Shown one piece after another: positions 6,647 through 7,695 of a stretch of DNA of 7,695 nt. Position numbers and translations under genes: made by a program. The notes beneath the pieces are model-generated. The model was not told the origin of the DNA and searched no databases. It saw nothing but the letters and a program-made list of their open reading frames with translations. The stretch comes from Tannerella sp. (lineage in GTDB: Bacteria; Bacteroidota; Bacteroidia; Bacteroidales; Tannerellaceae). The stretch covers positions 1-7,695 of the forward strand of contig JAITPL010000113.1 in assembly GCA_031289445.1 (NCBI GenBank), given 5' to 3'. Positions within the stretch are counted from its first letter, which is position 1; each line of letters opens with the position of its first letter.

Positions 6647-7264
6647 ATGATGAACAAGGAAAGTCATAACGAGACACAGCGCAAAATTTTGAACACAGCA
6701 CGTCAGCTGTTTGTCAAAAAGGGCTTTAAGGGCACCACAGTACGCGATATTGCAACCGCCGCCGGGACTAATATCGCTATGGTGAATTATTATTTTCGCA
6801 CGAAGGAGAATCTGTTTGACGCGATTTTCGAGGAAGCGTTTGGCATGCTTGCGAGTAAAATCTTTGCCGCTGTCGATTCCGATTTGCCGTTTTTTGAATT
6901 GATAGAGTACTGGGTCAATTCTTATTTCGATTTACTTACGGAAAATCCGGATTTTCCGATATTTGTATTGAACGAAGTCGCACGAAATCCCGAAAGGATA
7001 GGCAAAAAATTCCGATTTGGAAGTCCCTATCAACTTTATTCGAAGTTGGCCTTTTGTATTTATACTGAAGAACAGAAGGGCACTATCAGCGTAAATTCAT
7101 ATTCAGACTTGTTTCTGAACATTGTTTCGCTTTCGGTTTTTCCTTTTATTTGTCGTCCTGTGGTAACGCAGGTGTTAAATATAAAGGAAGGCCAATATAC
7201 TGAAATGATTGATAGCCATAGGAAATATGTAGTCGATTTCATTATTAAGGCGATAAAAAAGTGA
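6647..7264 (+). CDS. TetR/AcrR-family transcriptional regulator
   Basis: This is a 205-residue protein of the usual TetR size. The N-terminal DNA-binding domain is clear: QRKILNTARQLFVKKGFKGT (residues 11-30), then the helix-turn-helix VRDIATAAGTNIAMVNYYF (32-50) and the closing RTKENLFDAIFEEAF. The C-terminal part (about 70-205) is helical and hydrophobic, as expected for dimerisation and ligand binding, but it does not reveal the ligand. Two tandem ATGs at 6647 and 6650 fit the promoter at 6588-6618. The frame is open back to a GTG at 6566, but those residues precede the promoter and do not resemble a TetR N-terminus. The next gene begins 66 nt after the stop with no consensus promoter seen between them, so it is the most likely regulatory target and perhaps a co-transcribed partner. 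Autorepression is common in the family but not shown here. Confidence 0.93.
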   Translation: MMNKESHNETQRKILNTARQLFVKKGFKGTTVRDIATAAGTNIAMVNYYFRTKENLFDAIFEEAFGMLASKIFAAVDSDLPFFELIEYWVNSYFDLLTENPDFPIFVLNEVARNPERIGKKFRFGSPYQLYSKLAFCIYTEEQKGTISVNSYSDLFLNIVSLSVFPFICRPVVTQVLNIKEGQYTEMIDSHRKYVVDFIIKAIKK

Positions 7265-7330
7265 CGGTAAACATATTTTTTATTTTATAACTAAACAACT
7301 GTTTGAAAATATAACAAAATATATATTAAG

Positions 7331-7695
7331 ATGAGTAAAAATAATTTTCAAATTGGTATTGACGCCGGCTCTACAACTTTAAAAATTGTAGTCTTAGACA
7401 GCAATAATGAAATAGTTTATAAAAACTATGTTCGCCACAAAGCCGACGTGAATATGGTTTTACTGAGTGAGTTGGAAAAATGTCTTGCTCTGTTTTCAGT
7501 TTCCGATTTTCAAATATCCATCACAGGCTCGGCGGGAATGGGTGTGGCGGAACGTTTAGAACTTCCTTTTGTTCAGGAAGTTATATCATCCATAGAAATA
7601 ATAAAACGCTGTTATCCTTCCACTCGCACGCTTATTGATTTAGGCGGCGAAGATGCGAAAATTGTGTTTTTTAAGGAAGGCAATCAACCCGACAT
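7331..7695 (+). CDS. BcrA/BadF/HgdC-type ATPase, 2-hydroxyacyl-CoA dehydratase activase-like, N-terminal part (runs off right edge)
   Basis: The frame is open from the ATG at 7331 to the window edge, 121 codons plus 2 nt. It shows the actin-like ATPase fold of the activase family: phosphate-1 loop IGIDAGSTTLKIVVLD (Asp11), the segment ITGSAGMGVAERLELPFVQE (residues 64-83), and phosphate-2 loop LIDLGGEDAKIVFF (101-114). Family members such as HgdC hydrolyse ATP to push a low-potential electron from a bridging [4Fe-4S] cluster into radical 2-hydroxyacyl-CoA dehydratases or benzoyl-CoA reductases; they are oxygen-sensitive. In Bacteroidales homologues are, as I recall, often very long proteins (over 1000 residues) that fuse activase and dehydratase-like regions. 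The cluster-binding cysteines and true length lie outside the window. The 66-nt gap after tetR is very AT-rich with no clear promoter. The family is secure; the substrate is unknown. Confidence 0.88.
   Translation, partial: MSKNNFQIGIDAGSTTLKIVVLDSNNEIVYKNYVRHKADVNMVLLSELEKCLALFSVSDFQISITGSAGMGVAERLELPFVQEVISSIEIIKRCYPSTRTLIDLGGEDAKIVFFKEGNQPD

Noticed and set aside
7265..7330. Separate promoter for the activase gene
   Set aside because: The gap is AT-rich but has no TAnnTTTG box at a suitable position, so no promoter is called.

Overview
The window looks like a piece of the chromosome of an anaerobic Bacteroidota bacterium, most likely of the order Bacteroidales. The main evidence is the promoters. 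Upstream of five transcription units there is a -7 box of the form TAnnTTTG, the Bacteroidetes sigma-ABfr type. Three of these have a TTG or TTTG element 19-20 nt further upstream. Start codons lack clear Shine-Dalgarno sequences, which is also typical of the phylum. Gene content fits: a large exported plant-glycan hydrolase and a 2-hydroxyacyl-CoA dehydratase activase-type protein. Species cannot be named from this sequence.

Layout. At the left edge (1-260, minus) is the N-terminal part of a gamma-carbonic-anhydrase-like hexapeptide protein. It is divergent from a plus-strand pair: sufS, a cysteine desulfurase (431-1639), and rnhB, ribonuclease HII (1646-2251), separated by only 6 nt. Next, with its own strong promoter, is a small exported lysine/glutamate/alanine-rich helical protein of unknown function (2351-2737). 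The convergent gap after it (2738-2864) holds a perfect 29-nt direct repeat flanking a 35-nt segment that contains a hairpin. The minus strand of 2865-6275 encodes an 1136-residue exported two-domain enzyme, a GH43 domain fused to a GH95 domain. A roughly 370-nt non-coding region follows (6276-6646). It carries the hydrolase promoter, a cluster of related direct and inverted repeats, and the promoter of a TetR-family regulator (6647-7264). The right edge holds the first 121 codons of a BcrA/BadF/HgdC-type ATPase (7331 onward).

How the genes work together. The window is mostly independent transcription units and not one pathway. sufS and rnhB are housekeeping genes sharing a transcript. The GH43-GH95 protein is a stand-alone exported enzyme that probably strips neighbouring side-chain sugars (arabinose or xylose, and fucose or L-galactose) from plant hemicellulose or pectin; no SusC/SusD-type genes are visible beside it. 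The TetR regulator and the activase may form an operon. Two starts need care: the longest open frames for sufS (TTG at 404) and tetR (GTG at 6566) begin inside or upstream of their own promoters, so internal ATGs are used here. I did not find a convincing new defence or mobile system. The least explained structures are the repeat-hairpin-repeat at 2757-2849 and the mutually exclusive pairing repeats at 6470-6569.
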